Position numbers and translations under genes: made by a program. DNA of 23,437 nucleotides, from positions 1 through 23,437 of the forward strand of contig DBFWVW010000113.1 of the NCBI GenBank assembly GCA_048217285.1. Direction: 5' to 3'. This stretch comes from CAG-103 sp048217285 (GTDB taxonomy: Bacteria > Bacillota > Clostridia > Oscillospirales > Oscillospiraceae). Within the stretch, counting starts at the first letter, position 1; the number at the start of each line of letters is the position of its first letter. Below are positions 1 to 6,787 of the stretch, piece by piece. Below the pieces are notes generated by a model. It did no database searches, had not been told where the DNA came from, and saw only the letters and a program-made list of their open reading frames with translations.

Positions 1-6
1 ATGGTT

Positions 7-26
7 GGACGAAGCGGTTATCGTCC
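7..26 (+). repeat. Small inverted repeat upstream of the symporter gene
   Basis: Perfect 6-bp arms (GGACGA and TCGTCC) enclose an 8-nt loop and are followed by a short T-rich stretch. It may be the tail of an upstream terminator or part of the 5' leader. The window edge prevents a decision. Confidence 0.3.
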
Positions 27-83
27 GGCATTCTTTTGGGGGGGAGTTCCGGGAAAAGCGAATTTGAAATTGGAGGAAAAATA

Positions 84-1532
84 ATGGACGAAAACAAACG
101 TGGTTCATTTGGCAGCAATATTGGCTTCCTGCTCTCTGCCATCGGTTCCGCCGTCGGCCTCGGCAACATCTGGGGCTTCCCGTACAAGATGGGCAGATGC
201 GGCGGCTTTACATTCCTGATCGTATATCTGGCTCTGGCGGCATTTGTCGGCTTTGCCATCATGCTCTCGGAGCTCGCAATCGGCCGCAGCACCGGCTACG
301 GCCCGGTCAACGCCTATAAGAAGGTCTCGAAGAAGTTCAAGTGGATCGGCTGGCTGGCCATCATCGCCCCGTTCCTGATCATGACCTTCTACTCGGTCCT
401 CGGCGGCTACTGCATCTACTACATGATTATCAACGTCGTCGGTATCTTCGGCGGCATGCCGGACAGCAGCTCGTTCGCTGCCCTGCTCACCAACCCGTGG
501 GCCGGCATCGGCTGCATGCTCCTGTTCATGGTCATCTGCTACCTGATCAACCGCGGCGGTGTCGGCGGCGGCATTGAGAAGTTCAACACGGTCGGTATGC
601 CCGCACTGTTCGTCATGCTCGTCATCGTCATCATCCGTGCATGGACGCTTCCAAATGCGGATGTCGGCCTGAAGTATATGTTCGTGCCCGGCTACGCTGT
701 ATCCGCCGGCTTCTTTAAGGAGGCGCCGAGCTTTATCGAAGTTCTGTCGACGGCCGGCGGCCAGATGTTCTTCTCCCTGTCCCTGGCCATGGGCGCCATG
801 ATCACCTACGGCTCCTACCTCGGCAAGGATGAGAACCTTCCGAAAAACTCCGTCATCATCGTTATTTCCGATACCCTCGTTGCCATCATGGCCGGTCTTG
901 CCGTTATCCCGGCGGCCGTTGCCAACGGCATCAACAACGGTGTTGCACTCGCCGACATCAAGCTCGGCGGCCCGAACCTGCTGTTTGCGACCCTGCAGGA
1001 CGTGTTCCATGACATGGGCGCCATCGGCGGCGTGTTCGGTCTGATCTTCTACGCCCTCGTTCTGATCGCGGCGATCTCGTCCGCCATCTCCCTGATCGAA
1101 GCAGTCGCCGTTACCTTCATCGACCATGCCAGCGCCAAGGGCCACGAGCGTGACCGCAACAAGGTGCTCGCCATCGTCTGCCTCGCCATCACGCTGCTGG
1201 CCTGCCTCGTCGCGGCTGACGGTCTCGGCTCCAACGGCATCGCGCCGAAGGATCTGTTCCACATCAACTCCGATGCGACCTGGTGCGCGGACTGGCTCGA
1301 CTTCATGGACGTCTGGTCTGAGGGCATCATGATGCCGCTCGGCGCCATGCTCTGCGCGATCATGGTCGGCTGGGAGATCAAGCCGAAAGCGCTGTACGGC
1401 GAGATCGACAGTGGCTACAAGGGCAACATCCACGGCTTCTACAGCTTCTGCATCAAGTTCGTTGCTCCGGTCATTATGGCGCTCATCCTGCTCAGCCAGA
1501 TCAACGACTTCTTCAGCCTGGGCCTGTTCTAA
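84..1532 (+). CDS. Sodium-dependent transporter, neurotransmitter:sodium symporter (NSS/SNF) family
   Basis: A 482-aa polytopic membrane protein that should couple sodium entry to uptake of an amino acid or related solute. Residues 10-50 carry the family TM1 signature (SAIGSAVGLGNIWGFPYK), followed by about eleven hydrophobic segments. The TM8-like stretch with SSAISLIEA is also typical. The start is ATG at 84 because a GGAGG site ends 6 nt before it; an in-frame start at 36 has no such site. Oddity: the Arg that normally follows the Asn-x-Trp/Leu motif in TM1 (Arg30 in LeuT) is Gly31 here, and the ENGGGAF-type motif reads GRCGGF. Substrate cannot be told from sequence. It stands alone and is followed by a strong terminator. 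Confidence 0.93.
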   Translation: MDENKRGSFGSNIGFLLSAIGSAVGLGNIWGFPYKMGRCGGFTFLIVYLALAAFVGFAIMLSELAIGRSTGYGPVNAYKKVSKKFKWIGWLAIIAPFLIMTFYSVLGGYCIYYMIINVVGIFGGMPDSSSFAALLTNPWAGIGCMLLFMVICYLINRGGVGGGIEKFNTVGMPALFVMLVIVIIRAWTLPNADVGLKYMFVPGYAVSAGFFKEAPSFIEVLSTAGGQMFFSLSLAMGAMITYGSYLGKDENLPKNSVIIVISDTLVAIMAGLAVIPAAVANGINNGVALADIKLGGPNLLFATLQDVFHDMGAIGGVFGLIFYALVLIAAISSAISLIEAVAVTFIDHASAKGHERDRNKVLAIVCLAITLLACLVAADGLGSNGIAPKDLFHINSDATWCADWLDFMDVWSEGIMMPLGAMLCAIMVGWEIKPKALYGEIDSGYKGNIHGFYSFCIKFVAPVIMALILLSQINDFFSLGLF

Positions 1533-1567
1533 GCAGAACTTTTCGTACAACGAAACAAAGAAACCGC

Positions 1568-1597
1568 AACCGGCAGCCTTTTGGCTGCCGGTTTTTG
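1568..1597 (+). terminator. Intrinsic terminator after the symporter gene
   Basis: A perfect 11-bp stem (arms 1568-1578 and 1583-1593) with a TTTT loop and a following T-run, 35 nt after the stop codon. Confidence 0.9.
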
Positions 1598-1646
1598 TGT
1601 CCGTGCGCTGCGGCGGTCACCATATAGCCCTGCGTCCGGACATGGA

Positions 1647-1682
1647 AAAAGCGCCGTGCAGATCGCTCTGCGCGGCGCTTTT
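1647..1682. terminator. Second hairpin between convergent genes, bidirectional terminator type
   Basis: A 16-pair stem with one G-T wobble (arms 1647-1662 and 1667-1682) and a TCGC loop. Its outer part is AAAA/TTTT, so it has a U-tract on both strands. It lies between the convergent symporter and HtrA genes. Confidence 0.75.
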
Positions 1683-1726
1683 CCGCTTGGTGAAAGAAGA
1701 TGGAGAAAGAAAAAGAGAGGATGCAT

Positions 1727-1761
1727 AAAACAGTCGGCGGCGGGGCGGTCACCCGCCGCCG
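1727..1761 (-). terminator. Intrinsic terminator of the HtrA gene
   Basis: Perfect 10-bp GC-rich arms (1735-1744 and 1752-1761). On the minus strand they are followed by ACTGTTTTATG. It lies 18 nt beyond the HtrA stop codon. Confidence 0.75.
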
Positions 1762-1779
1762 AAGTTGAGGAGAAGCAGA

Positions 1780-3303
1780 TTATTTTGTGCTGTCGCTGGC
1801 GCGGTCGAACGTGACGGTCAGCTTCAGTGTCTCGCCGCTGCGCGAGACGGTCAGCGTGGCGCTCTCACCGGCGGAGTAGCCGCGCAGCGCACTGCGCAGC
1901 GCATCGCCGGAGGAGATGGACGTGTCGTCGATGGCGGTGATGATGTCGCCCGCCTTCAGGCCGGCCTTTTCGGCGCAGCTGCCGCTGTTGACGGCGTTGA
2001 CATACGCGCCGTTCGGCATATTATAGTACTGCGCGGCGCTCGCCGGGATGGTCTGCAGCGTGATGCCGAGCTGAGCGCGGTCGGTCACGGTGCCGTTTTT
2101 CATCAGATCGTTTGCGATGGCTACGGCGTCATTGACCGGAATTGCGAAGCCCAGACCCTCCACGCCGGAGGAACTGTATTTTGCGGTCACGATGCCAATG
2201 ACCTGTCCGGAGGTGTTGTACACCGGGCCGCCGGAGTTGCCGGCGTTGACGGCGGCGTCGATCTGGAACATATTGATGCCGCTGTCGGTGCCGTCGGAGG
2301 TGGTGATCGTGCGGTCGAGCGCGCTGATCATGCCGCTTGTCATGGTGAACTCCAGCTCGCCGAGCGGGTTGCCTACGGCGTAGACCGTGTCGCCGACGGC
2401 CATGCTGTCGCTGTCACCGAAGGTGACGGGCGTCACGCCACTGGCGTCGATCTTGAGCAGGGCGATGTCGTTGTCCTCGTCCACACCGACGATGGTCGCC
2501 TGATAGGTTGTGCCGTCGTAGGTGAGCACGGACACGGCGTAGCCGTACTGGTGCGCGGTGGAGATGACGTGGTAGTTCGTGAGCACATAGCCGTCATCGG
2601 TAATGAAAAAGCCGCTGCCGCAGCTCGCCTGGGAGCTGGTCTGGCCGAAGTAGTTGGTGTAGGTCACCTCGGTCGTGATGGCGACGACCTGCTTGCACGC
2701 CTGATTGTAGATGGCTGAGGCAGAACTCGGGTCGGAGCTGACCGGCTGCGTCACGAGCGTGCCGCCGGAGTTGGCGGCAGTGGAGGTGCTGCCGGTTTTG
2801 CCGGAGCGGGTGATGAGCCCCGCGATTGCGCCGCCGCCGAGTCCGCCGAGCAGCGCGCACACAAGGCACAGGCACGCGATGCGCGTGATGAGGCGTTCCT
2901 GTTCAGGCGTGCGCGCGGTCTTGGGCTTTCTCGGATGGTGTTTGCGCTTGGGCTTTTCGGCCCATGCGTCGTCGTTCGGCGTGTAGTAGCGCGGCGGGGT
3001 GCTGCCCGCGTCATCGCTGGGGTGGAAGTTCGCGTCCTCGTAGCTGCGCTCGGCTTCCGGCCGGACAATGTGATAGGTCACGTCCTCACTGCCGTCGATC
3101 TTTGCGCCGCAGTTTGTGCAGAAGCTTGCGCCCGGCTTGAGTGCCGCGCCGCACTGCGGGCATACGCGCGCCTGCGCGGAAGCGGTTTCGTCGCTTGCCG
3201 TCGTCTCCGCCTGTGTGGCGGCGCTTTCTGCGGCTTGCGCCTGTGTGGAAGTATTTTCGGCTTCCGGCTGTTCGTTTTCGGGGTAATTGGAAGCGTCGTT
3301 CAT
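1780..3303 (-). CDS. Membrane-anchored HtrA/DegP-type serine protease with N-terminal zinc ribbon and C-terminal PDZ
   Basis: A 507-aa envelope quality-control protease. Residues 48-65 hold a CPQC...CTNC zinc ribbon after an Ala/Thr/Glu-rich leader. A basic, proline-rich linker leads to one TM helix (about 139-164), which should place the protease outside the cell. The trypsin-like domain has the triad His245 (TNYHV), Asp279 (DNDIALLK) and Ser357 (GNSGGP). A PDZ domain covers about 408-500. The start is ATG 3303, behind GGGAGG; an upstream in-frame start at 3465 would run through the preceding terminator. The family degrades or refolds misfolded secreted proteins. The cytoplasmic zinc ribbon is not part of the classic HtrA layout and may sense or bind a partner. 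It is monocistronic, with two GTTCACAAAT direct repeats upstream. Confidence 0.93.
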   Translation of the reverse strand: MNDASNYPENEQPEAENTSTQAQAAESAATQAETTASDETASAQARVCPQCGAALKPGASFCTNCGAKIDGSEDVTYHIVRPEAERSYEDANFHPSDDAGSTPPRYYTPNDDAWAEKPKRKHHPRKPKTARTPEQERLITRIACLCLVCALLGGLGGGAIAGLITRSGKTGSTSTAANSGGTLVTQPVSSDPSSASAIYNQACKQVVAITTEVTYTNYFGQTSSQASCGSGFFITDDGYVLTNYHVISTAHQYGYAVSVLTYDGTTYQATIVGVDEDNDIALLKIDASGVTPVTFGDSDSMAVGDTVYAVGNPLGELEFTMTSGMISALDRTITTSDGTDSGINMFQIDAAVNAGNSGGPVYNTSGQVIGIVTAKYSSSGVEGLGFAIPVNDAVAIANDLMKNGTVTDRAQLGITLQTIPASAAQYYNMPNGAYVNAVNSGSCAEKAGLKAGDIITAIDDTSISSGDALRSALRGYSAGESATLTVSRSGETLKLTVTFDRASDSTK

Positions 3304-3412
3304 GTTGTTTGCCTCCCGGCTGATTGGTTTTTTTGAAGTGTCTATATCGTAGCCGATATTTGTAACCATGGCATGAACAAAGGACGAAGAATTTTCGAAT
3401 ATTCCCAAAAGC

Positions 3413-3442
3413 ATTTGTGAACACTGCGTCTGATTTGTGAAC
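3413..3442 (-). promoter_or_regulatory. Direct repeat upstream of htrA-like gene, candidate regulator site
   Basis: Two identical 10-mers (GTTCACAAAT read on the minus strand; plus coordinates 3433-3442 and 3413-3422) are spaced exactly 20 bp start to start. They lie 110-140 bp upstream of the HtrA start codon. The phased arrangement resembles sites of OmpR-type response regulators, but the regulator is unknown and I see no convincing -35/-10 next to it. Confidence 0.4.
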
Positions 3443-3449
3443 GCGCGGC

Positions 3450-3482
3450 AAAAAACCGCCCGCACAGATCCTGTGCGGGCGG
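3450..3482 (-). terminator. Intrinsic terminator of the GntR-ABC operon
   Basis: A perfect 12-bp stem (arms 3456-3467 and 3471-3482) followed on the minus strand by a run of T. It lies 21 nt downstream of the permease stop codon. Confidence 0.92.
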
Positions 3483-3503
3483 TGGATGTTGTTTGTGCGG
3501 ATG

Positions 3504-5375
3504 TTACCGGCCGGAGCTGCTGTCGGCCGTTTCGTAGGTGTTGACGGCCGGCTGGGTGTCAGGCTCGCCGCCGTACTTGATCGAGTCGCGCTCGAGCAGC
3601 GGCTCGATGCCGTGCGCGCGCAGCCACGCGAGCGTGCGTGTGGAGTCGGTCAGCGGAACATAGTCAACGTTGGCATAGACGGTTTCGCCCGTTGCCGGGT
3701 CATATTGACTGAGCTGATAGCCGATGGTCACGGCGTAGGCCGTGCTCTTGCGCATGCCGCTGTCGGTCAGCCAGGCGCGGCCCATGGTGCCGTCCGCACA
3801 GTCGGGCACGATGGCGTTTTCATACAGGTCGAGCGCCTGCTCGGCCGTCAGCTCCACGTACAGATAGTCGCCGTTCTTCGTCTCATAGCCAATGTTGGCG
3901 TAGGTAAGGTGCTCGAGCGTCACTGCGAGTTCCGGCGTGTTGCGCGTGGTGCGCGCCTCGTCGCAGTTGAGCACCTGCTCGAGCTGCGGCAGGCGTGCGC
4001 TTGCATCGGGGAGCATGTATTCGCGCATCAGCACCTTGCCGTTCGAGAGCTTGTAGGTCAGCTGCAGACTGGTGACGCTGGTGTCGTCCGTGATCTTTTC
4101 GCGCTCGGACACGACGGCGCGGTGGATATCCTCCACGGCCTGAATGTTCTGCGCCTCGGAGAACGTGGAGTTGTAACCGTTGCAGATGATGCGCACGCTT
4201 TTGACCTGCGCGGCATCGGGGATGCGGCGGGCGTAGCCCGTGAGGTCACACTTTGCGCCGATCACGACGAGGCAGCACACGGCCGCCGTGACCGCGCAGC
4301 CGCGCCAGACCGTGCGCGGGATGCGCAGGGACTTGCGGATGACCATCTCGCTGATGACAAAGCCGAGCGCTGCGCCGAGGACTGCCAGCAGCAGGAACGG
4401 CACCAGATGTGCCCGGTAGGCCGGCACGTTGAGCAGCATGCCGTACACGCCAACCGGCAACGCCAGCCCGGCAAAGAGCGCCACGATATACTTCAGCACC
4501 GGCTTGAGCACCGGGATGGCGACGGTGTCGCCCGCGCTCTCCATACGGCGGCGGCGGTAGAGCTGACCCGCGCACACGAGCAGCAGCAGCGCGAACACCG
4601 CCCAGACGAGCAGATAGATCCATCCGGAGAAGTTGGCAATGGCGACCTCCGCCTCCGTGCCGCTGATCGGGCGCACCAGATCGGCGTGACCGACACTTGT
4701 GCGCCGCATGAACAGCACCAGCGGGGAGAGCCAGTCGACCGGCAGATCCACCGTGCCCGACATGCCGTACACGAACGTGTAGAGCACGGATTCGATGAGC
4801 ACCTGGAAGCCCACGGCGATGAAGTTCACGAGCAGGTACAGGCATGGCAGCATGACCACGTGGCCGGTGAACATGGCGCACAGCACGGCGATGCCGTAGA
4901 ACACGAGCGTCTCAAGCGCGAGCACACCCAGCCAGATGAGCAGCGGCTCGATGACGAGCGTGAAGCGTGTCGCTTCGATCAGCACGGCGAGACTGAACAC
5001 CACGACCTCTGCCGACAGCAGCATCGCAAGCCCTGCCAGCAGATGCGTGCGGAACATACACCCGCGCTTTATGGGCAGCGACGCTGCCAGCCCCGCGCCG
5101 CGCGGCGTGTACAGATAGCCGAACATGGCAGCGGCCGCGAGCAGACCCGCGAAAAACGCCGTCAACGGCAGCAACATCTGCGTCTCGGAGAGAATGACGT
5201 TCGAGAGGTAGCCGATCTGCTCGGTCGACACATACGGTGTCGTCGTGCGCGCGTTGAGCAGCACACCCGGCAGCAGGATGAACAGAAGCACGCCGTAGAT
5301 GACCCACAGCGGCCACCAGCGCGACAGGCATTTGCGAAATTCCGTCCCGTTACAGAAGGATGTCTTTGACGGCAT
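3504..5375 (-). CDS. ABC transporter permease, YtrC/YtrD-like, with C-terminal soluble domain
   Basis: A 623-aa protein and the last gene of the GntR-ATPase-permease operon. About eight to nine hydrophobic segments occupy residues 21-374 (roughly 21-41, 66-88, 111-135, 141-200, 253-270, 294-345, 358-374). The motif SLPIKRGCMF after the second segment is typical of ABC-2-like export permeases whose substrates are often peptides or envelope-active compounds. Residues 390-623 form a soluble region with alternating strands and helices, resembling the tail domain of some Clostridia YtrC-like permeases; this resemblance is from memory. I chose ATG 5375 because GGGAGG lies 8 nt upstream; the start at 5396 has no site. 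The gene overlaps the 3' end of the ATPase gene by 26 nt, which suggests translational coupling. Substrate unknown. Confidence 0.85.
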   Translation of the reverse strand: MPSKTSFCNGTEFRKCLSRWWPLWVIYGVLLFILLPGVLLNARTTTPYVSTEQIGYLSNVILSETQMLLPLTAFFAGLLAAAAMFGYLYTPRGAGLAASLPIKRGCMFRTHLLAGLAMLLSAEVVVFSLAVLIEATRFTLVIEPLLIWLGVLALETLVFYGIAVLCAMFTGHVVMLPCLYLLVNFIAVGFQVLIESVLYTFVYGMSGTVDLPVDWLSPLVLFMRRTSVGHADLVRPISGTEAEVAIANFSGWIYLLVWAVFALLLLVCAGQLYRRRRMESAGDTVAIPVLKPVLKYIVALFAGLALPVGVYGMLLNVPAYRAHLVPFLLLAVLGAALGFVISEMVIRKSLRIPRTVWRGCAVTAAVCCLVVIGAKCDLTGYARRIPDAAQVKSVRIICNGYNSTFSEAQNIQAVEDIHRAVVSEREKITDDTSVTSLQLTYKLSNGKVLMREYMLPDASARLPQLEQVLNCDEARTTRNTPELAVTLEHLTYANIGYETKNGDYLYVELTAEQALDLYENAIVPDCADGTMGRAWLTDSGMRKSTAYAVTIGYQLSQYDPATGETVYANVDYVPLTDSTRTLAWLRAHGIEPLLERDSIKYGGEPDTQPAVNTYETADSSSGR

Positions 5376-6243
5376 AGTCTGCACCTCCCAATTCATAAAT
5401 AAAGATCTCCTCGAGCGTCAGCGGCACCACATCGAGGTACTGCGGCTGCGCAGTGGACAGCCGGTTCGTGACCTCGGCGGCGTCGCTGTGGACGATCAGC
5501 GTGTGCAGGTGTCCCTGACTGCTCCGGTGCAGGATGTCGAGCCCCTCGGGCAGCTCGGCACCGTCCGGCAGGGCCACGAGCACCTTGACGATGTTGGCCT
5601 GCAGCTCTGCGAGCGGGTGCTCGAGCAGGACTTTGCCGCCGTTCATGATGCCCACATGATCGCACACGTCCTCGAGCTCGCGCAGGTTGTGCGACGAGAT
5701 GAGCACGGTCGTGCCGTTTTCGGCCACATCGGCCAGCACGAGATTCCAGACCTGGCGGCGCATGACGGGGTCGAGCCCGTCCACCGGCTCGTCAAGGATG
5801 AGCACGTCCGGCCGCAGACTCATTGCCAGCCAGAACGCGGCCTGCTTCTGCATACCCTTGGACAGGCGGCGGATCTGCCGCTTTGGGTCGAGCCGGAACA
5901 CCTCGCCGAGCTTTTGGTAGCGCACGGCGTCAAATTTCGGATAAATGCCGCGGTAGTAGCGCATCATGTCCGGGATTGTCGCCTGCGGGAAATAGAACAC
6001 ATCGTCCGGGATATAGGCGATGCGCGCCTTGACGGCCGGGTTTTCGTACACGGGCTGGCCGTCGATGTCGATCACGCCGCTGTCCGGGCGGTAGATGCCG
6101 GTCAGGTGGCGGATGAGCGTGGACTTGCCCGCGCCGTTCGGCCCGACGAGGCCGTATACCGCGCCGCGCGGCACGGTCATGGTCACGCCGTCGAGCGCGC
6201 GGAAGCCGTCAAACGTTTTGACGACGTCTCTGACTTCAATCAT
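5350..6243 (-). CDS. ABC transporter ATP-binding protein, YtrB/CcmA-like
   Basis: A 297-aa nucleotide-binding subunit that should power the permease encoded next to it. Walker A is GPNGAGKST (residues 34-42), the signature is LSKGMQK (127-133), Walker B is VLILDEP (147-153) followed by VDGLDP, and the switch histidine lies in SSHNL. Residues from about 220 to the end form the C-terminal extension common in ABC exporters of this group. The start is ATG 6243 behind AGGAGG. It overlaps the GntR gene upstream by 8 nt and the permease gene downstream by 26 nt, so the three are surely one operon. Reading from 6327 would run into the regulator gene, so that start was rejected. Confidence 0.93.
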   Translation of the reverse strand: MIEVRDVVKTFDGFRALDGVTMTVPRGAVYGLVGPNGAGKSTLIRHLTGIYRPDSGVIDIDGQPVYENPAVKARIAYIPDDVFYFPQATIPDMMRYYRGIYPKFDAVRYQKLGEVFRLDPKRQIRRLSKGMQKQAAFWLAMSLRPDVLILDEPVDGLDPVMRRQVWNLVLADVAENGTTVLISSHNLRELEDVCDHVGIMNGGKVLLEHPLAELQANIVKVLVALPDGAELPEGLDILHRSSQGHLHTLIVHSDAAEVTNRLSTAQPQYLDVVPLTLEEIFIYELGGADYAVKDILL

Positions 6244-6559
6244 GGTTGGTTCCTCCTTCCGGGATGCGGCTGCGCAGCGCCTCACTGCGCACGCCGAGGT
6301 ACAGCAGCTCCTGCACGACGGCGTCAAACTGCTGCAGCAGGGCGACCTGCCGCGTGGGATCGTCCGGGATCTGCGTGCAGACGTAGCTGCCGCGCCCGGC
6401 GACGGAGCAGATGTAGCCCTCCGCCTCCAGCTCGCGGTAGGCGCGCTGGATCGTGTTTGGATTGATCGTCAGCTGCGTGGACAGTTCCCGCACCGAGGGC
6501 AGCTTCTCCCCCAGCGGCAGCGAGCCGGACACGATCAGCCGGCGCAGTCCGTCGCGCAC
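6236..6559 (-). CDS. GntR-family transcriptional regulator, YtrA subfamily
   Basis: A short GntR regulator (107 aa from GTG 6559) with a winged helix-turn-helix (LPSVRELSTQLTINPNTIQR, then the wing GYICSVAGRGSYV) and the short C-terminal tail of the YtrA group, which represses its own ABC operon. The GTG start cuts off the usual first helix. In the same frame, upstream codons encode ISINYRDSRPIYEQV, a normal YtrA N-terminus. The codon where ATG is expected (6604-6602) is ACG, and no ATG, GTG or TTG lies between the upstream in-frame stop and 6559. The true protein is therefore probably 122 aa, starting at ACG 6604 or a neighbouring ATC. It overlaps the ATPase start by 8 nt. Confidence 0.85.
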   Translation of the reverse strand: MRDGLRRLIVSGSLPLGEKLPSVRELSTQLTINPNTIQRAYRELEAEGYICSVAGRGSYVCTQIPDDPTRQVALLQQFDAVVQELLYLGVRSEALRSRIPEGGTNHD

Positions 6560-6634
6560 CTGCTCGTAGATTGGCCGGGAATCGCGGTAATTGATCGAGA
6601 TCGTAGTGCAACACCAACTTTCTGTAGCGTATTA

Positions 6635-6662
6635 ACTGTATTAACCGTGTTGGTACAGTCAA
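6635..6662 (-). promoter_or_regulatory. Promoter and candidate auto-operator of the GntR-ABC operon
   Basis: On the minus strand, TTGACT (6662-6657) and TACAGT (6640-6635) are 16 bp apart. The inverted repeat ACTGTA ... TACAGT, arms 6635-6640 and 6654-6659, covers the -10 exactly and touches the -35, as expected for an autorepressing GntR site. A GTATTAAC direct repeat (6629-6636, 6638-6645) lies just downstream. Predicted transcription starts near 6628, giving a leader of about 24 nt to the ACG at 6604. Confidence 0.5.
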
Positions 6663-6711
6663 GCTACCATGTGCCGGCGCGTTTGTCAAGGGGTAAGATG
6701 GATTTCGGCGC

Positions 6712-6747
6712 AAAAAGTTCCCGGGCGCAAAAACCGCGTCCGGGAAC
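6712..6747 (-). terminator. Intrinsic terminator after mnmG
   Basis: On the minus strand GTTCCCGG pairs with CCGGGAAC, with an inner CGC/GCG pairing, and TTTTT follows (plus 6716-6712). It lies 41 nt after the mnmG stop codon and just upstream of the GntR promoter. Confidence 0.85.
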
Positions 6748-6787
6748 GGAGAAGGCCGAATCGATATATAGAAAGGCAAAATGGATC

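Noticed and set aside
36..83. Upstream in-frame start of the symporter at 36
   Set aside because: No ribosome site there, while ATG 84 has GGAGG at good spacing and gives the family N-terminus.
105..1550. Long antisense frame opposite the symporter gene
   Set aside because: High-GC shadow frame: composition dominated by D, E, H, R, V and A, no ribosome site, no family motif.
3486..5369. Long plus-strand frame opposite the ABC permease
   Set aside because: Same low-complexity shadow composition; it runs from within the terminator and has no start signal. The permease on the minus strand is clear.
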